DNA of 64,000 bases from Streptomyces sp. 2131.1. Its GTDB lineage: Bacteria; Actinomycetota; Actinomycetes; Streptomycetales; Streptomycetaceae. The DNA lies in contig NZ_FNSY01000001.1 in assembly GCF_900105515.1 (NCBI RefSeq), positions 744,001 to 808,000 on the forward strand, read 5' to 3'. Below the pieces are notes generated by a model. That model saw only the letters and a program-made list of their open reading frames with translations, made no database searches and was not told the origin of the DNA. Shown here piece after piece: positions 7,421 through 16,067 of this stretch (within the stretch, counting starts at the first letter, position 1; the number at the start of each line of letters is the position of its first letter). A program made the position numbers and the translations under genes.

Positions 7421-9004
7421 CTACCCGCGGGCGTCCTGCCTGATCAGCTCGGCGGCCTTCTCCGCGATGGCGACCGTGGGCGCGTGGGTGTGGCCGCGGG
7501 TGATGCGCGGCATGACCGAGGCGTCGACGACGCGCAGGCCCCGGACGCCGCGCACCCGGAGCCGGGGGTCGGTGACCGAACCGGGGTCCTCGCCCATCCG
7601 GCAGGTGCCGACGGGGTGGTAGAGGGTCTCCGCCCCGGTACGGATCGCCTCGGCCAGCCGGCCGTCGTCGACCTGCCCCGGGTAGTGGCCCATGGGGGTC
7701 GAGGTGTGCGGGGCGAGGGCCGGGTGGGCGAGGAGCCGTTCCGCGTGACGGACACCGTCGATCATGCACCGCAGATCGGCCTCGGCGGCGAGGTAGCCCG
7801 GGTCGATCCGGACGGCCGAGCCGGGCTCCGCGTGGGCCGGGTCCAGGGTGATGCGCCCGGTGCTCTCCGGCTGGAGCAGGACGATGCCGATGGTGACGCC
7901 GTGCTCGGTGGGCGGGGTGAGCCCGTGGTCGACGAACGGCGCCGGAGCGAAGATGAGTTCGAGGTCGGGGGCGGCCGGTTGCGATGTGCTGCGTACGAAG
8001 GCGACGGCCTCGGCCAGGTTGGAGCTGAGCGGCCCGCGCCCGGCCAGCAGGTAGCGGGCGATGTTCGCCGGGGTGTCGGCGCCGGTCATGGTCACCGGGC
8101 GCGGGCAGTGCAGGGTGACGGCGAAGGACAGGTGGTCCTGGAGGTTGCGGCCGACGTCCGGGGAGGCGGCCACCACCTCGATGCCGGCGTCGCGCAGTTC
8201 GCCGGGGTCGCCGATGCCCGAGCGCAGCAGCAGGTGCGGGGAGCCGATGGCGCCGGCGCTGAGGATCACCTCGCGGCGGGCGGTGAGCGTGCCGGAGCCC
8301 TCGGTCAGCACCCCGGTGGCACGGTCGCCGTCGAAGGCGAGGGCACGGACGCGGGTGTGCGGGAGGACGTCCAGATTGGCGCGCCGGGCGGCCGGCCTGA
8401 GGTAGCCGTCGGCCGCGCTCCAGCGCCGCCCGCGCCGCTGGTTGACGGGTGTCATGGCGACCCCGCTGTGGTCCGGGGCGTTCAGCTCGTCGAGGAACGG
8501 CAGCCCGTCCTCGCGGCAGGCGGTGACGAAGTCGGCGGTCAGCGGGGACGGACTGCGGGGCGGCGCGATGTGCAGCGGGCCCTCGGTGCCGTACACCGTG
8601 CCGGGCGCGGTGGGGCCGGCCCACCGCTCGGCGCGCCGGAAGTAGGGCACGATAGCGTCGTGGCCCCACTCGGGTCCGGCGGCGCCGGCCCACGCGTCGT
8701 AGTCGTCGCGGTGGCCGCGCACCCACATCATGGCGTTGATCGAGGACGAGCCGCCGAGGGTGTGACCGCGCGGCCAGAAGAGCTCACGGCCGCCGAGCGC
8801 CGACTGCTTCACGGTGCTGAAGTCCCAGTCGAACGGGGTCTTGAACAGCTTCGGGAAGGCGGCCGGGATGCGGATCTCCTGCTTGCGGTCGGGCCCGCCC
8901 GACTCGACGAGGGCGACCCGGACGGTGGGATCCTCGGACAGCCGCGCGGCCAGCACGCAGCCGGCCGAACCGGCCCCGACGACGATGTAGTCGTACTCGC
9001 TCAA
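7421..9004 (-). CDS. GMC-family FAD-dependent oxidoreductase (choline dehydrogenase-like)
   Basis: A 527-residue glucose-methanol-choline oxidoreductase. The N-terminal FAD-binding motif GAGSAG starts at residue 10, followed by RLSEDPTVRVALVESGG. The GMC signatures GGSSSINAMMWVRG and SAGAIGSPHLLLRSGIG are present, and the C-terminal HPVGTCRMG contains the catalytic histidine. Substrates of the family are alcohols such as choline, aryl alcohols or sugars; no betaine aldehyde dehydrogenase or choline transporter is nearby, so choline is not implied. The start is a TTG at 9004 preceded by a strong AGGAGGAG at 8-base spacing. Confidence 0.88.
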   Translation of the reverse strand: MSEYDYIVVGAGSAGCVLAARLSEDPTVRVALVESGGPDRKQEIRIPAAFPKLFKTPFDWDFSTVKQSALGGRELFWPRGHTLGGSSSINAMMWVRGHRDDYDAWAGAAGPEWGHDAIVPYFRRAERWAGPTAPGTVYGTEGPLHIAPPRSPSPLTADFVTACREDGLPFLDELNAPDHSGVAMTPVNQRRGRRWSAADGYLRPAARRANLDVLPHTRVRALAFDGDRATGVLTEGSGTLTARREVILSAGAIGSPHLLLRSGIGDPGELRDAGIEVVAASPDVGRNLQDHLSFAVTLHCPRPVTMTGADTPANIARYLLAGRGPLSSNLAEAVAFVRSTSQPAAPDLELIFAPAPFVDHGLTPPTEHGVTIGIVLLQPESTGRITLDPAHAEPGSAVRIDPGYLAAEADLRCMIDGVRHAERLLAHPALAPHTSTPMGHYPGQVDDGRLAEAIRTGAETLYHPVGTCRMGEDPGSVTDPRLRVRGVRGLRVVDASVMPRITRGHTHAPTVAIAEKAAELIRQDARG

Positions 9005-9101
9005 CTCGGCTTCTCCTCCTGGTCGACGCGGGTTCCCGAGCGGTCACGGACTCCGCGTGCCGAACAACGGAAGGCCGAAGTCTCGCACGGGCGGGGCGAT
9101 T

Positions 9102-9356
9102 TCAGGCCCGGTCGCGCCCGATTCTGCGCAGCCGCTCGCGCTCCTTCTCGGACAGGCCGCCCCATACGCCGAAGCGCTCGTCGTTGTCGAGGGCGTACTC
9201 CAGGCACGCCTGCCGTCCCTCGCAGGCGTTGCAGAGCTGCTTGGCCTCACGGGTGGAGCTTCCCGGCGCGGGGAAGAAGAACTCGGGGCCCGCTTGCGCG
9301 CACAGTGCTGTCTCCTGCCAGGAGAAGGCGGGGTCGGTCGAGGTGTTGATCAGCAT
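9102..9356 (-). CDS. WhiB-family iron-sulfur transcription factor
   Basis: The 84-residue Wbl protein has the four iron-sulfur cysteines at 19, 42, 45 and 51 (C-x22-C-x2-C-x5-C), the GVWGG turn at 63-67 and a basic C-terminal tail (ERERLRRIGRDR) for DNA contact. Wbl proteins bind the principal sigma factor and tune development, redox response or antibiotic resistance. It resembles WhiB itself over TREAKQLCNACEGRQACLEYAL but lacks its longer N-terminus, so the paralogue is not assigned. The ATG at 9356 is used; a GTG at 9365 with AGGG upstream is a good alternative. Confidence 0.88.
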   Translation of the reverse strand: MLINTSTDPAFSWQETALCAQAGPEFFFPAPGSSTREAKQLCNACEGRQACLEYALDNDERFGVWGGLSEKERERLRRIGRDRA

Positions 9357-9377
9357 GGTGGCCACAGTGCCCTGCGT

Positions 9378-9406
9378 CGATAAACGACTGATCAACGCCG
9401 CGTCAA
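9378..9406 (-). promoter_or_regulatory. Promoter of the whiB-like gene
   Basis: On the minus strand, TTGACG (9406-9401) and TTATCG (9383-9378) are separated by 17 bp, a good match to the principal sigma factor consensus, about 20 bp upstream of the start. Confidence 0.45.
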
Positions 9407-9514
9407 TGGGGCGTCATCCCGCCCCGTGTCCGGCCCGGCCGTCGGTGGTGCGTGGGACGATGTGCGATGCCGGGGACGGAGACCGGTGGGGCTCGCGGGG
9501 ACAGAGGGACGCAC

Positions 9515-11704
9515 ATGACTGAGGGCGGGACCGCGGAGGGCGCGGCACCGGCCGGGCGGGCCGCCCGGGAGCTGCTCGTACGCGCCGGCGGACTGCTGGA
9601 CGCGGCGCGCGGCGTCCTCACGGACCACACCCGGGCCGTCACCGCCGTGCGCACGTGCCTCGACCCGCTCCTCGACGACCTGGTACGCGCCGGTCTCGCC
9701 GCCATCCCCGTCGCCCGGCTGAAGGACGTCACCGAGGGCCGGCTGCGCCTCGGCGCGATCGAGCAGGCGGGCCTCACCACGGTCGGCCAGGTGTACGGGG
9801 CCGGCCGTTACGAGCTCCGCCAGATCCCCGGCGTCGGCGCGCAGACCGCCGACCAGGCCCTGGCCGCGGCGGGGCAGATCGCGCACGCGGTCCGGGACAC
9901 GGTCGCCCTGCGGATCGACGTGGACACCCAGGACGAGGCGGTGACCGCGCTCCTCGGCGCCCTGTACCGGCTGGTGGAGGCGGGTCCCGACGTACGGCGG
10001 GCGGTGGACGGGGCCCGCGCGCTGGCCGAGCGGCTGGAGCCGTTGATCACGGCGGCCGGACCGGCGCGGGGCCGGCTGCGGATGCTGCTCACGGGGCGGC
10101 GGGCGCGGGCCGGGGTGCGGGAGGCCGTGTCCGGCGTGCGGGTGGCCGTCGCCGACGCGGTGGAGCGCGGGCTGCCGCCGCTGTTCGCCCAGGTGTCGGC
10201 CGACCTGCTGCGGGAGCCGGAGTCCGCGGTGGCCGCCTGGGTCGACTTCGAGCTGCGGTCCGCCGAGTACTACAGCCTGCTGGCGGAGCTGTCCGGCTCG
10301 GGGCCCGACCGGGACGCGGCGGAGGGGTTCCTGCCGTCCGGCATGGCGGACCGGGTGCGCGGGCTGCGGCTGGACGACGCCCGGCTGAGGGTCTCGCTGC
10401 GTGGGTACCAGTCGTTCGGCGCGCGCTTCGCGCTGGTCCAGAAGCGGGTGATCCTGGGCGACGAGATGGGGCTCGGCAAGACCGTGCAGGCCATCGCGGC
10501 CCTGGCGCATCTCGCGGCGCGCGGGGAGACGCACTTCCTGGTGGTGTGCCCGGCGAGCGTCCTGATCAACTGGTCGCGGGAGGTCCGGGCCAGGTCCACG
10601 CTGCGCGCCCTGCCGGTGCACGGGCCCGAGCGGCGGGAGGCGTTCGCGGAGTGGCGCGAGACCGGCGGGGTCGCCGTGACCACGTTCGACGCGCTGCACA
10701 CGCTGCCGGGCGCGGCGGACGCCGGCGTCCGCCCCGGAATGCTCGTGGTCGACGAGGCCCATTACGTGAAGAACCCGGCGACCCGCCGTTCGCGCGCGGT
10801 CTCCGGCTGGTCGGCGCGGACGGACCGGGTGCTGTTCCTGACCGGGACGCCGATGGAGAACCGGGTGGAGGAGTTCCGCAGCCTGGTCCGCCAGCTCCGG
10901 CCCGAGCTGGCCCCCGCGGTCAGCGCGGGCCAGGGCGCCGCGGGCTCGGAGGCGTTCCGCCGCGCCGTGGCCCCCGCCTATCTGCGCCGCAATCAGCGGG
11001 ACGTCCTCACCGAGCTGCCCGCCGTGGTCCAGGTGGACGAGTGGGAGGAGTTCAGCGAGGGCGATCTGCTGGCGTACCGGGAGGCGGTGGCCGCCGGGCA
11101 CTTCATGCGGATGCGCCGTGCCGCGTACGCCCGTCCGGAGACCTCCGCCAAGCTGAACCGGCTGCGCGAACTGGTCGCGGAGGCGGCGGGCAACGGCCTG
11201 AAGGTGGTCGTGTTCTCGTACTTCCGCGAGGTGCTCGCCGTCGTGCGCGAGGCCTTGGGCGACGGGGTGTTCGGGCCGCTGTCGGGCAGCGTGGCGGCGA
11301 ACAGGCGCCAGGAGCTGGTCGACGGATTCGCCGCGGCGGACGGGCACGCGGTGCTGCTGTGCCAGATCCAGGCCGGCGGGGTCGGGCTGAACCTCCAGGC
11401 CGCGTCCGTCGTCATCCTGTGCGAACCGCAGATCAAGCCGACGACGGAGCACCAGGCGGTGGCCCGCGCGCACCGGATGGGCCAGATACGGACGGTCCAG
11501 GTGCACCGGCTGCTCACCGCGGACAGCGTCGACCAGCGGATGCTGGACATCGTGGCCCGCAAGGAGCGCCTGTTCGACGCGTACGCCCGGCGCAGCGATG
11601 TCGCCGAGACCACGCCGGACGCGGTGGACGTGTCGGACGGCGAGCTGGCCCGCCGCGTCGTCGAGGAGGAGCAGCGGCGCCTCCGGGCGTTCGCGAGCCC
11701 GTAG
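9515..11704 (+). CDS. SNF2-family DEAD/DEAH helicase
   Basis: A 729-residue Swi2/Snf2-type ATPase. An N-terminal region of about 190 residues contains a helix-hairpin-helix-like segment (RQIPGVGAQTADQALAAAG). It is followed by motif I DEMGLGKT, motif II DEAHYVKN, motif III LTGTPMENR and the C-terminal helicase motifs QAGGVGLNLQAAS and RAHRMGQ. The family translocates on double-stranded DNA to remodel nucleoprotein; the bacterial role is usually repair or transcription recycling. The ATG at 9515 follows AGAGGGA; an in-frame ATG at 9452 is less likely. It converges on the laccase gene with 3 bp between the stops. Confidence 0.88.
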   Translation: MTEGGTAEGAAPAGRAARELLVRAGGLLDAARGVLTDHTRAVTAVRTCLDPLLDDLVRAGLAAIPVARLKDVTEGRLRLGAIEQAGLTTVGQVYGAGRYELRQIPGVGAQTADQALAAAGQIAHAVRDTVALRIDVDTQDEAVTALLGALYRLVEAGPDVRRAVDGARALAERLEPLITAAGPARGRLRMLLTGRRARAGVREAVSGVRVAVADAVERGLPPLFAQVSADLLREPESAVAAWVDFELRSAEYYSLLAELSGSGPDRDAAEGFLPSGMADRVRGLRLDDARLRVSLRGYQSFGARFALVQKRVILGDEMGLGKTVQAIAALAHLAARGETHFLVVCPASVLINWSREVRARSTLRALPVHGPERREAFAEWRETGGVAVTTFDALHTLPGAADAGVRPGMLVVDEAHYVKNPATRRSRAVSGWSARTDRVLFLTGTPMENRVEEFRSLVRQLRPELAPAVSAGQGAAGSEAFRRAVAPAYLRRNQRDVLTELPAVVQVDEWEEFSEGDLLAYREAVAAGHFMRMRRAAYARPETSAKLNRLRELVAEAAGNGLKVVVFSYFREVLAVVREALGDGVFGPLSGSVAANRRQELVDGFAAADGHAVLLCQIQAGGVGLNLQAASVVILCEPQIKPTTEHQAVARAHRMGQIRTVQVHRLLTADSVDQRMLDIVARKERLFDAYARRSDVAETTPDAVDVSDGELARRVVEEEQRRLRAFASP

Positions 11705-11707
11705 GAC

Positions 11708-12658
11708 CTACGCGTCGTGGCCGGGCACGTGGCCGTCCCGGTCGGCGACGAGCAGCATCCCGCCCATGCCCCGGTCGGCGTGGCTCTGCACGTGGCAGTG
11801 GTACATCCAGGCTCCGGCGCCCACGTCTTCGCCGGCGATCACCTGGAAGCCGAAGGAGTCCGCCGGGCCGACGATCTTCGTGTCGACGATCCGGCTCGGG
11901 TCCTCGGGGCCGGTGAGCATGCCCGTACGGTTGTCGGCCCAGCGGTGACCGTGCATGTGGAACGTGTGGTAGAAGTCACCGTGCGTGATCATGACCACTT
12001 CGAGCCGTTCGCCGAGCGTGGCCGTGAAGTCGGGGGTCTTGCCGGCCGGGGTGTTGTTGATCGACATGCCGTTGAACACGATCGTGATCGTCCTGTCCGG
12101 CAGGATGTCGCCCCGGCGCCGGACGATCAGCGGCCCGTAGAGCCCCTGGCGGATGCCCTCGGTGCCGTGGTCGGAGCCGACGGCGTGGTCGTGGTAGTGC
12201 CAGTAGCCGGCGCTGCCGGGCTGCCAGGTGCCGTCGCGGCGCAGGCCGGGCCGGTGGGTGCGCCAGGTGTACGTGCGGGTGGAGCCGGGCTCGACGGTGC
12301 TGCCGTTCATCCGGGTGCCGTCGCTGGCGATGTCGTAGTCGACGCCGTGGGCGTGCAGTCCGGCCGGCACGTCCAGCGTGTTGACGAACTCGATGTGCAG
12401 GGTGTCGCCCTCGTCGAGCTCGATGAGCGGGCCCGGCACGGTCGCCTTGCCCTTCTCCAGGCCGTAGCCCATCCGGCCGTCCGCCAACTGCTCCACGTAC
12501 ATGCGGATGTGCCGGACCACTCCCCCGGCGGCCGCCGTCCGCAGGGCGGTCGGGGCGGCGGCGGCCTGGGCCGGGGGGAGGGACAACGATGTCACCCCTG
12601 CCGCCGCGGCGACCCCGCCGCCCATCAGCATCCGCCGGCTGAAGCTTCTGCGGTCCAT
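11708..12658 (-). CDS. Two-domain multicopper oxidase (small laccase)
   Basis: The 316-residue precursor resembles the Streptomyces small laccases (SLAC/EpoA type), which form trimers from two cupredoxin domains. All four copper motifs are visible: [21 protein letters not shown] and [12 protein letters not shown]. The N-terminus MDRRSFSRR followed by a hydrophobic stretch is a Tat signal, as expected for a cofactor-loaded exported oxidase. It would oxidise phenols or metals at the cell surface with O2. The ATG at 12658 has GGGGAG six bases upstream. Confidence 0.93.
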   Translation of the reverse strand: MDRRSFSRRMLMGGGVAAAAGVTSLSLPPAQAAAAPTALRTAAAGGVVRHIRMYVEQLADGRMGYGLEKGKATVPGPLIELDEGDTLHIEFVNTLDVPAGLHAHGVDYDIASDGTRMNGSTVEPGSTRTYTWRTHRPGLRRDGTWQPGSAGYWHYHDHAVGSDHGTEGIRQGLYGPLIVRRRGDILPDRTITIVFNGMSINNTPAGKTPDFTATLGERLEVVMITHGDFYHTFHMHGHRWADNRTGMLTGPEDPSRIVDTKIVGPADSFGFQVIAGEDVGAGAWMYHCHVQSHADRGMGGMLLVADRDGHVPGHDA

Positions 12659-12729
12659 GTCGAACTCCCCACTGCTGACGGGTGGTGCCGAGGATGTGAC
12701 GACGGGCCGTCACGAGCCCGGGAAAATCG

Positions 12730-12744
12730 CTTACCCACAGTAAG
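12730..12744. promoter_or_regulatory. Small dyad in the laccase upstream region
   Basis: CTTAC-N5-GTAAG lies 72 bp upstream of the laccase start within an AT-richer patch. It may be an operator. No clear -35/-10 pair was found beside it. Confidence 0.25.
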
Positions 12745-12804
12745 GACAAGTGTGCCCCGGCACCGCCAAGGCCGTGGGCGAGTCGCGAAATGCCGTGCGG
12801 CGGA

Positions 12805-13866
12805 TCAGGTGAGCGTCGCCGCGTGCTGCGGCATGTGCTCACGGCCGCCGGGGTGCCGGTGGCGCCACACCCAGAAGACGGTGCACGAGACCAGCGCCCA
12901 GCCCGCCAGCACCAGATACGGGAAGACGCGCTGGTGCCCCTGGTAGTAGACGGCGGTGTGCTGGGCGTTGACGGAGGCGCCCGGGGGCAGCCAGCGTCCG
13001 ATGTGGCCCAGCAGCGAGGGCAGCAGCGGCCAGGAGACGGCGCCGCCGGACGAGGGGTTGCCCAGGAGCACCATCACGCCCCAGGTCGGCAGCATCGCCC
13101 AGCGGCCGATCAGGGTGTTGAACATGGTGAAGACCATGCCCGAGGTGAACATCGTGAACGCGAGGATCAGCCAGGACTCGACGAATGGCAGGTCCACCGC
13201 CCCCAGCAGCCAGTCGACGACGGCGGCGATGGCGAAGGCACCGAGCAGCGAGTACGCGACGGTGAACCCGATCCGCTCCAGCGGGATCAGCGACCGGGCG
13301 TGCACGCTGAGCTGGATGGCGCCCACGAAGCCGATGATCACCGCGGCGAGCGAGATGTAGAAGAGCGCGAGCCCGCGCGGGTCGCCCTTCTGGAGGGGCT
13401 TCACGTCCTGAACGGCGACGGGGATGGAGAGCGAGTCCCCCACCTTCACGGCGGACTCGGCGAGCAGCTGGGCGACGGCCGCACCGGATGCGGCGGCCAC
13501 GTCCAGGGACACGCCCCGGTCGCCGGAGCGCACGATCGCGAAGACCTCCTGATCCTCCAGCGCCTCGCGCGCGGCGGCGGCCGTCGGGAAGACGTGGATG
13601 ACCAGGGAGGCGTCCAGGGCCTTGTCCATCCCCGCGACGAACTCCCGGCCGCGCGCGGTCTCCGGCTCGCTGACCACGGCGGTGGGGATGCTGTGCGGGG
13701 TCGGGTTGGCCATCGCGTACGTGTAGGAGCCGGCGAAGAGCCCGGCGGCGGCCGCGAGGATGAACAGCAGGACGATCGCCGGGAAGTACGGGGACTCCTT
13801 GAAGCCCTCCCACTTCTGGCTCCGGGTCAGCGGCCGCCCGTGCGCCCCGTGCTCCGGCTCGCTCAC
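12805..13866 (-). CDS. DUF3533 / ABC-2-like membrane protein
   Basis: The 353-residue membrane protein has an N-terminal transmembrane helix (PAIVLLFILAAAAGLFAGSY), an exported domain of about 130 residues and four or five C-terminal helices. This is the layout of DUF3533/YhgE-Pip-related proteins and ABC-2-type permeases. The function is unknown; export of a lipid or peptide is a guess. Its ATG overlaps the stop of the LigD-polymerase gene by 4 bp (ATGA), so the two are translated from one mRNA although no functional link is obvious. Confidence 0.75.
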   Translation of the reverse strand: MSEPEHGAHGRPLTRSQKWEGFKESPYFPAIVLLFILAAAAGLFAGSYTYAMANPTPHSIPTAVVSEPETARGREFVAGMDKALDASLVIHVFPTAAAAREALEDQEVFAIVRSGDRGVSLDVAAASGAAVAQLLAESAVKVGDSLSIPVAVQDVKPLQKGDPRGLALFYISLAAVIIGFVGAIQLSVHARSLIPLERIGFTVAYSLLGAFAIAAVVDWLLGAVDLPFVESWLILAFTMFTSGMVFTMFNTLIGRWAMLPTWGVMVLLGNPSSGGAVSWPLLPSLLGHIGRWLPPGASVNAQHTAVYYQGHQRVFPYLVLAGWALVSCTVFWVWRHRHPGGREHMPQHAATLT

Positions 13867-14894
13867 GCCTCGTCGTCCTCGTCACGGCGGGCGCGGCTCG
13901 GCTGCACGCGTTTGGGTTCGCCCGGCATCTTCGGGTACTCGGGCGGGTAGGGCAGGTCGCCGGGGCCGCCGTCGCTCGCGTGCCGGTCGGCGAGTTCCAG
14001 CAGCGAGTCGAGGCGGAACGCCTCCTGGTCCATGTCGGCGTGCACGTCGCCGTGTTCCGCGTACCGCACGGGCATGGTGCGCAGGTCGAAGTCGCGGGGT
14101 TCGGCGTCGTCCAGCTCCTCCCAGCGCAGCGGGGCGGAGACCGGTGCGTGCGGGAAGGGCCGTACGGAGTAGGCGGAGGCGATGGTGCGGTCGCGGGCGG
14201 TCTGGTTGTAGTCGACGAAGATCCGCTCGCCGCGCTCCTCCTTCCACCAGGCGGTGGTGACCCGGTCCGGCATCCGGCTCTCCAGCTCGCGGCCGACCGC
14301 GATGGCCGCGCGCCGCACCTCGGTGAACGTCCAGCGCGGCTCGATGGGCACGAAGACGTGGATGCCGCGCCCGCCGGACGTCTTCGGCCAGCCGCGCAGC
14401 CCGTGCTCCTCCAGGACACCGCGCAGCTCCTGGGCGGCGCGGACCGCGTCGGCGTAGCCGGTGCCGGGCTGCGGGTCCAGGTCGATGCGCAGTTCGTCGG
14501 GGTGGTCGGTGTCCCCGCCCCGGACCGGCCAGGGGTGGAATGTGAGGGTGCCGAGGTTGGCGGCCCAGAGGACGGCGGCGACCTCGGTGGGGCACATCTC
14601 CCGGGCGGACCGCCCGCTCGGGAAGGCAATCGTGGAGGTGGGGATCCAGTCGGGAAGGTTCTTGGGGGCGCGCTTCTGGTAGAAGAACTCGCCCTCGACG
14701 CCGTCCACGAACCGCTGGAGGGTGGTGGGCCGGTTGCGCAGGGCGCGCAGGATGCCGGGGCCGACGGCGAGGAAGTACTCGGCGACGTCCCGCTTCGTGT
14801 AGCCCTTCTCCGGGAAGTAGACCTTGTCCGGATTCGACAGCCGGACCGTCCGCCCGGCCGCGTCCAGCTCCACCGCTGTGCCCGCTGCTGCCAT
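13863..14894 (-). CDS. ligD: LigD-type end-joining polymerase/primase
   Basis: The 343-residue protein corresponds to the stand-alone polymerase domain of bacterial LigD (archaeo-eukaryotic primase fold). The family segments KVYFPEKGYTK, QRFVDGVEG, FFYQKRAPKNLPDW, the catalytic DLDP in RIDLDPQPG and KTSGGRGIHVFVP are present. These enzymes fill and extend DNA ends, often with ribonucleotides, during Ku-dependent non-homologous end joining. No nuclease or ligase domain is fused. The ATG at 14894 is preferred over upstream in-frame starts. The gene is divergent from a ligC-type ligase, 77 bp away. Confidence 0.9.
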   Translation of the reverse strand: MAAAGTAVELDAAGRTVRLSNPDKVYFPEKGYTKRDVAEYFLAVGPGILRALRNRPTTLQRFVDGVEGEFFYQKRAPKNLPDWIPTSTIAFPSGRSAREMCPTEVAAVLWAANLGTLTFHPWPVRGGDTDHPDELRIDLDPQPGTGYADAVRAAQELRGVLEEHGLRGWPKTSGGRGIHVFVPIEPRWTFTEVRRAAIAVGRELESRMPDRVTTAWWKEERGERIFVDYNQTARDRTIASAYSVRPFPHAPVSAPLRWEELDDAEPRDFDLRTMPVRYAEHGDVHADMDQEAFRLDSLLELADRHASDGGPGDLPYPPEYPKMPGEPKRVQPSRARRDEDDEA

Positions 14895-14971
14895 GTCGGC
14901 CACGGTAGGCCGGGCACACATATGGCGCATATCGGGAGACTCCGGTCGCCGTACGGTTCACAATCGGGTCC

Positions 14972-16036
14972 ATGGACCTGCCGGTGATGCCGCCCGTGAA
15001 GCCGATGCTCGCCAAGTCCGTGAAGCGGATTCCGCCGGGCATGCAGTACGAGGGCAAGTGGGACGGCTTCCGGGCGATCGTGCACCGGGACGGCGACGAG
15101 GTGGTGATCGGCAGCCGGACCGGCAAGCCGCTCACCCGGTACTTCCCCGAGCTGGTCACCGCCGTCCGGGACAATGTGCCGGAGCGCTGTGTGGTGGACG
15201 GCGAGATCGTGGTCGCGCACGACGGGCGGCTGGACTTCGACCGGCTCAGCGAGCGCATCCACCCCGCCGAGTCCCGGGTGCGGCTGCTGGCCGAGCGGAC
15301 CCCGGCCGCGCTGGTCGCCTTCGACCTCCTGGCGCTGGGCGACGACTCACTCCTGGACACCCCGCAGAGGGACCGGCGCACGGTCCTGGAGGCGGCGCTC
15401 GCCGGGGCGTCGGCGCCGGTGTACCTGGCCCCGTCGACGACCGATCCGGACCGCGCCCAGGAGTGGTTCGAGCAGTACGAGGGGGCGGGCCTCGACGGGG
15501 TCGTGGCGAAGCCGCCCGACGCCCCGTACCGGCCGGACGTCCGGTCCATGTACAAGATCAAGCACGAGCGGACCGCCGACTGCGTGGTGGCAGGCTACCG
15601 CTTCCACAAGAGCGGCCCGGTCGTCGGTTCGCTGCTGCTGGGCCTGTACGACGACAGCGGCGCGCTCCAGCACGTCGGGGTGTGCGCGGCCTTCCCGATG
15701 AAGCGCCGCGCCGAACTCGTCGCCGAGCTGGAGCCCCTGCTGACCGACGCCGAGGACCACCCGTGGCACGCCTGGGCCGAGGCCGAGGCGCACGCGGGCG
15801 CCCGGCTGCCGGGCGCCCCGAGCCGCTGGTCCGGCAAGAAGGACATGTCCTGGGTGCCGCTGCGGCCCGAGCGGGTCTGCGAGGTGGCGTACGACCACAT
15901 GGAGGGCGACCGGTTCCGGCACACGGCCCAGTGGCGTCGCTGGCGGCCCGACCGTACGCCGGACAGCTGCACGTACGCACAGCTGGAGGAGGTCGTGAGC
16001 TACGACCTCGCCCAGGTGCTGGCGGGCGGCGGCTGA
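14972..16036 (+). CDS. ligC: ATP-dependent DNA ligase, LigC type
   Basis: A 354-residue ATP-dependent ligase. The nucleotidyl-lysine motif is in EGKWDGFRA at about residue 28, and further ligase motifs appear as DGEIV, AFDLL, DGVVAK and YKIKHERTADCVVAGY, followed by an OB-fold domain. This compact single-ligase architecture matches LigC, a backup NHEJ ligase. Together with the divergent polymerase gene it rebuilds LigD function from separate proteins. No ku gene is in the window. Confidence 0.9.
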   Translation: MDLPVMPPVKPMLAKSVKRIPPGMQYEGKWDGFRAIVHRDGDEVVIGSRTGKPLTRYFPELVTAVRDNVPERCVVDGEIVVAHDGRLDFDRLSERIHPAESRVRLLAERTPAALVAFDLLALGDDSLLDTPQRDRRTVLEAALAGASAPVYLAPSTTDPDRAQEWFEQYEGAGLDGVVAKPPDAPYRPDVRSMYKIKHERTADCVVAGYRFHKSGPVVGSLLLGLYDDSGALQHVGVCAAFPMKRRAELVAELEPLLTDAEDHPWHAWAEAEAHAGARLPGAPSRWSGKKDMSWVPLRPERVCEVAYDHMEGDRFRHTAQWRRWRPDRTPDSCTYAQLEEVVSYDLAQVLAGGG

Positions 16037-16048
16037 GCCCTTCGGAAC

Positions 16049-16067
16049 ACCCGGCCGCCGCCCGGGT
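16049..16067. terminator. Weak dyad between ligC and the transglycosylase gene
   Basis: ACCCGG and CCGGGT flank a 7-base loop in the 31-bp gap between two convergent stops. It could serve both genes. Confidence 0.35.

Noticed and set aside
7421..9004. Choline-to-betaine pathway
   Set aside because: Only the GMC oxidoreductase is present; no betaine aldehyde dehydrogenase or transporter lies nearby.
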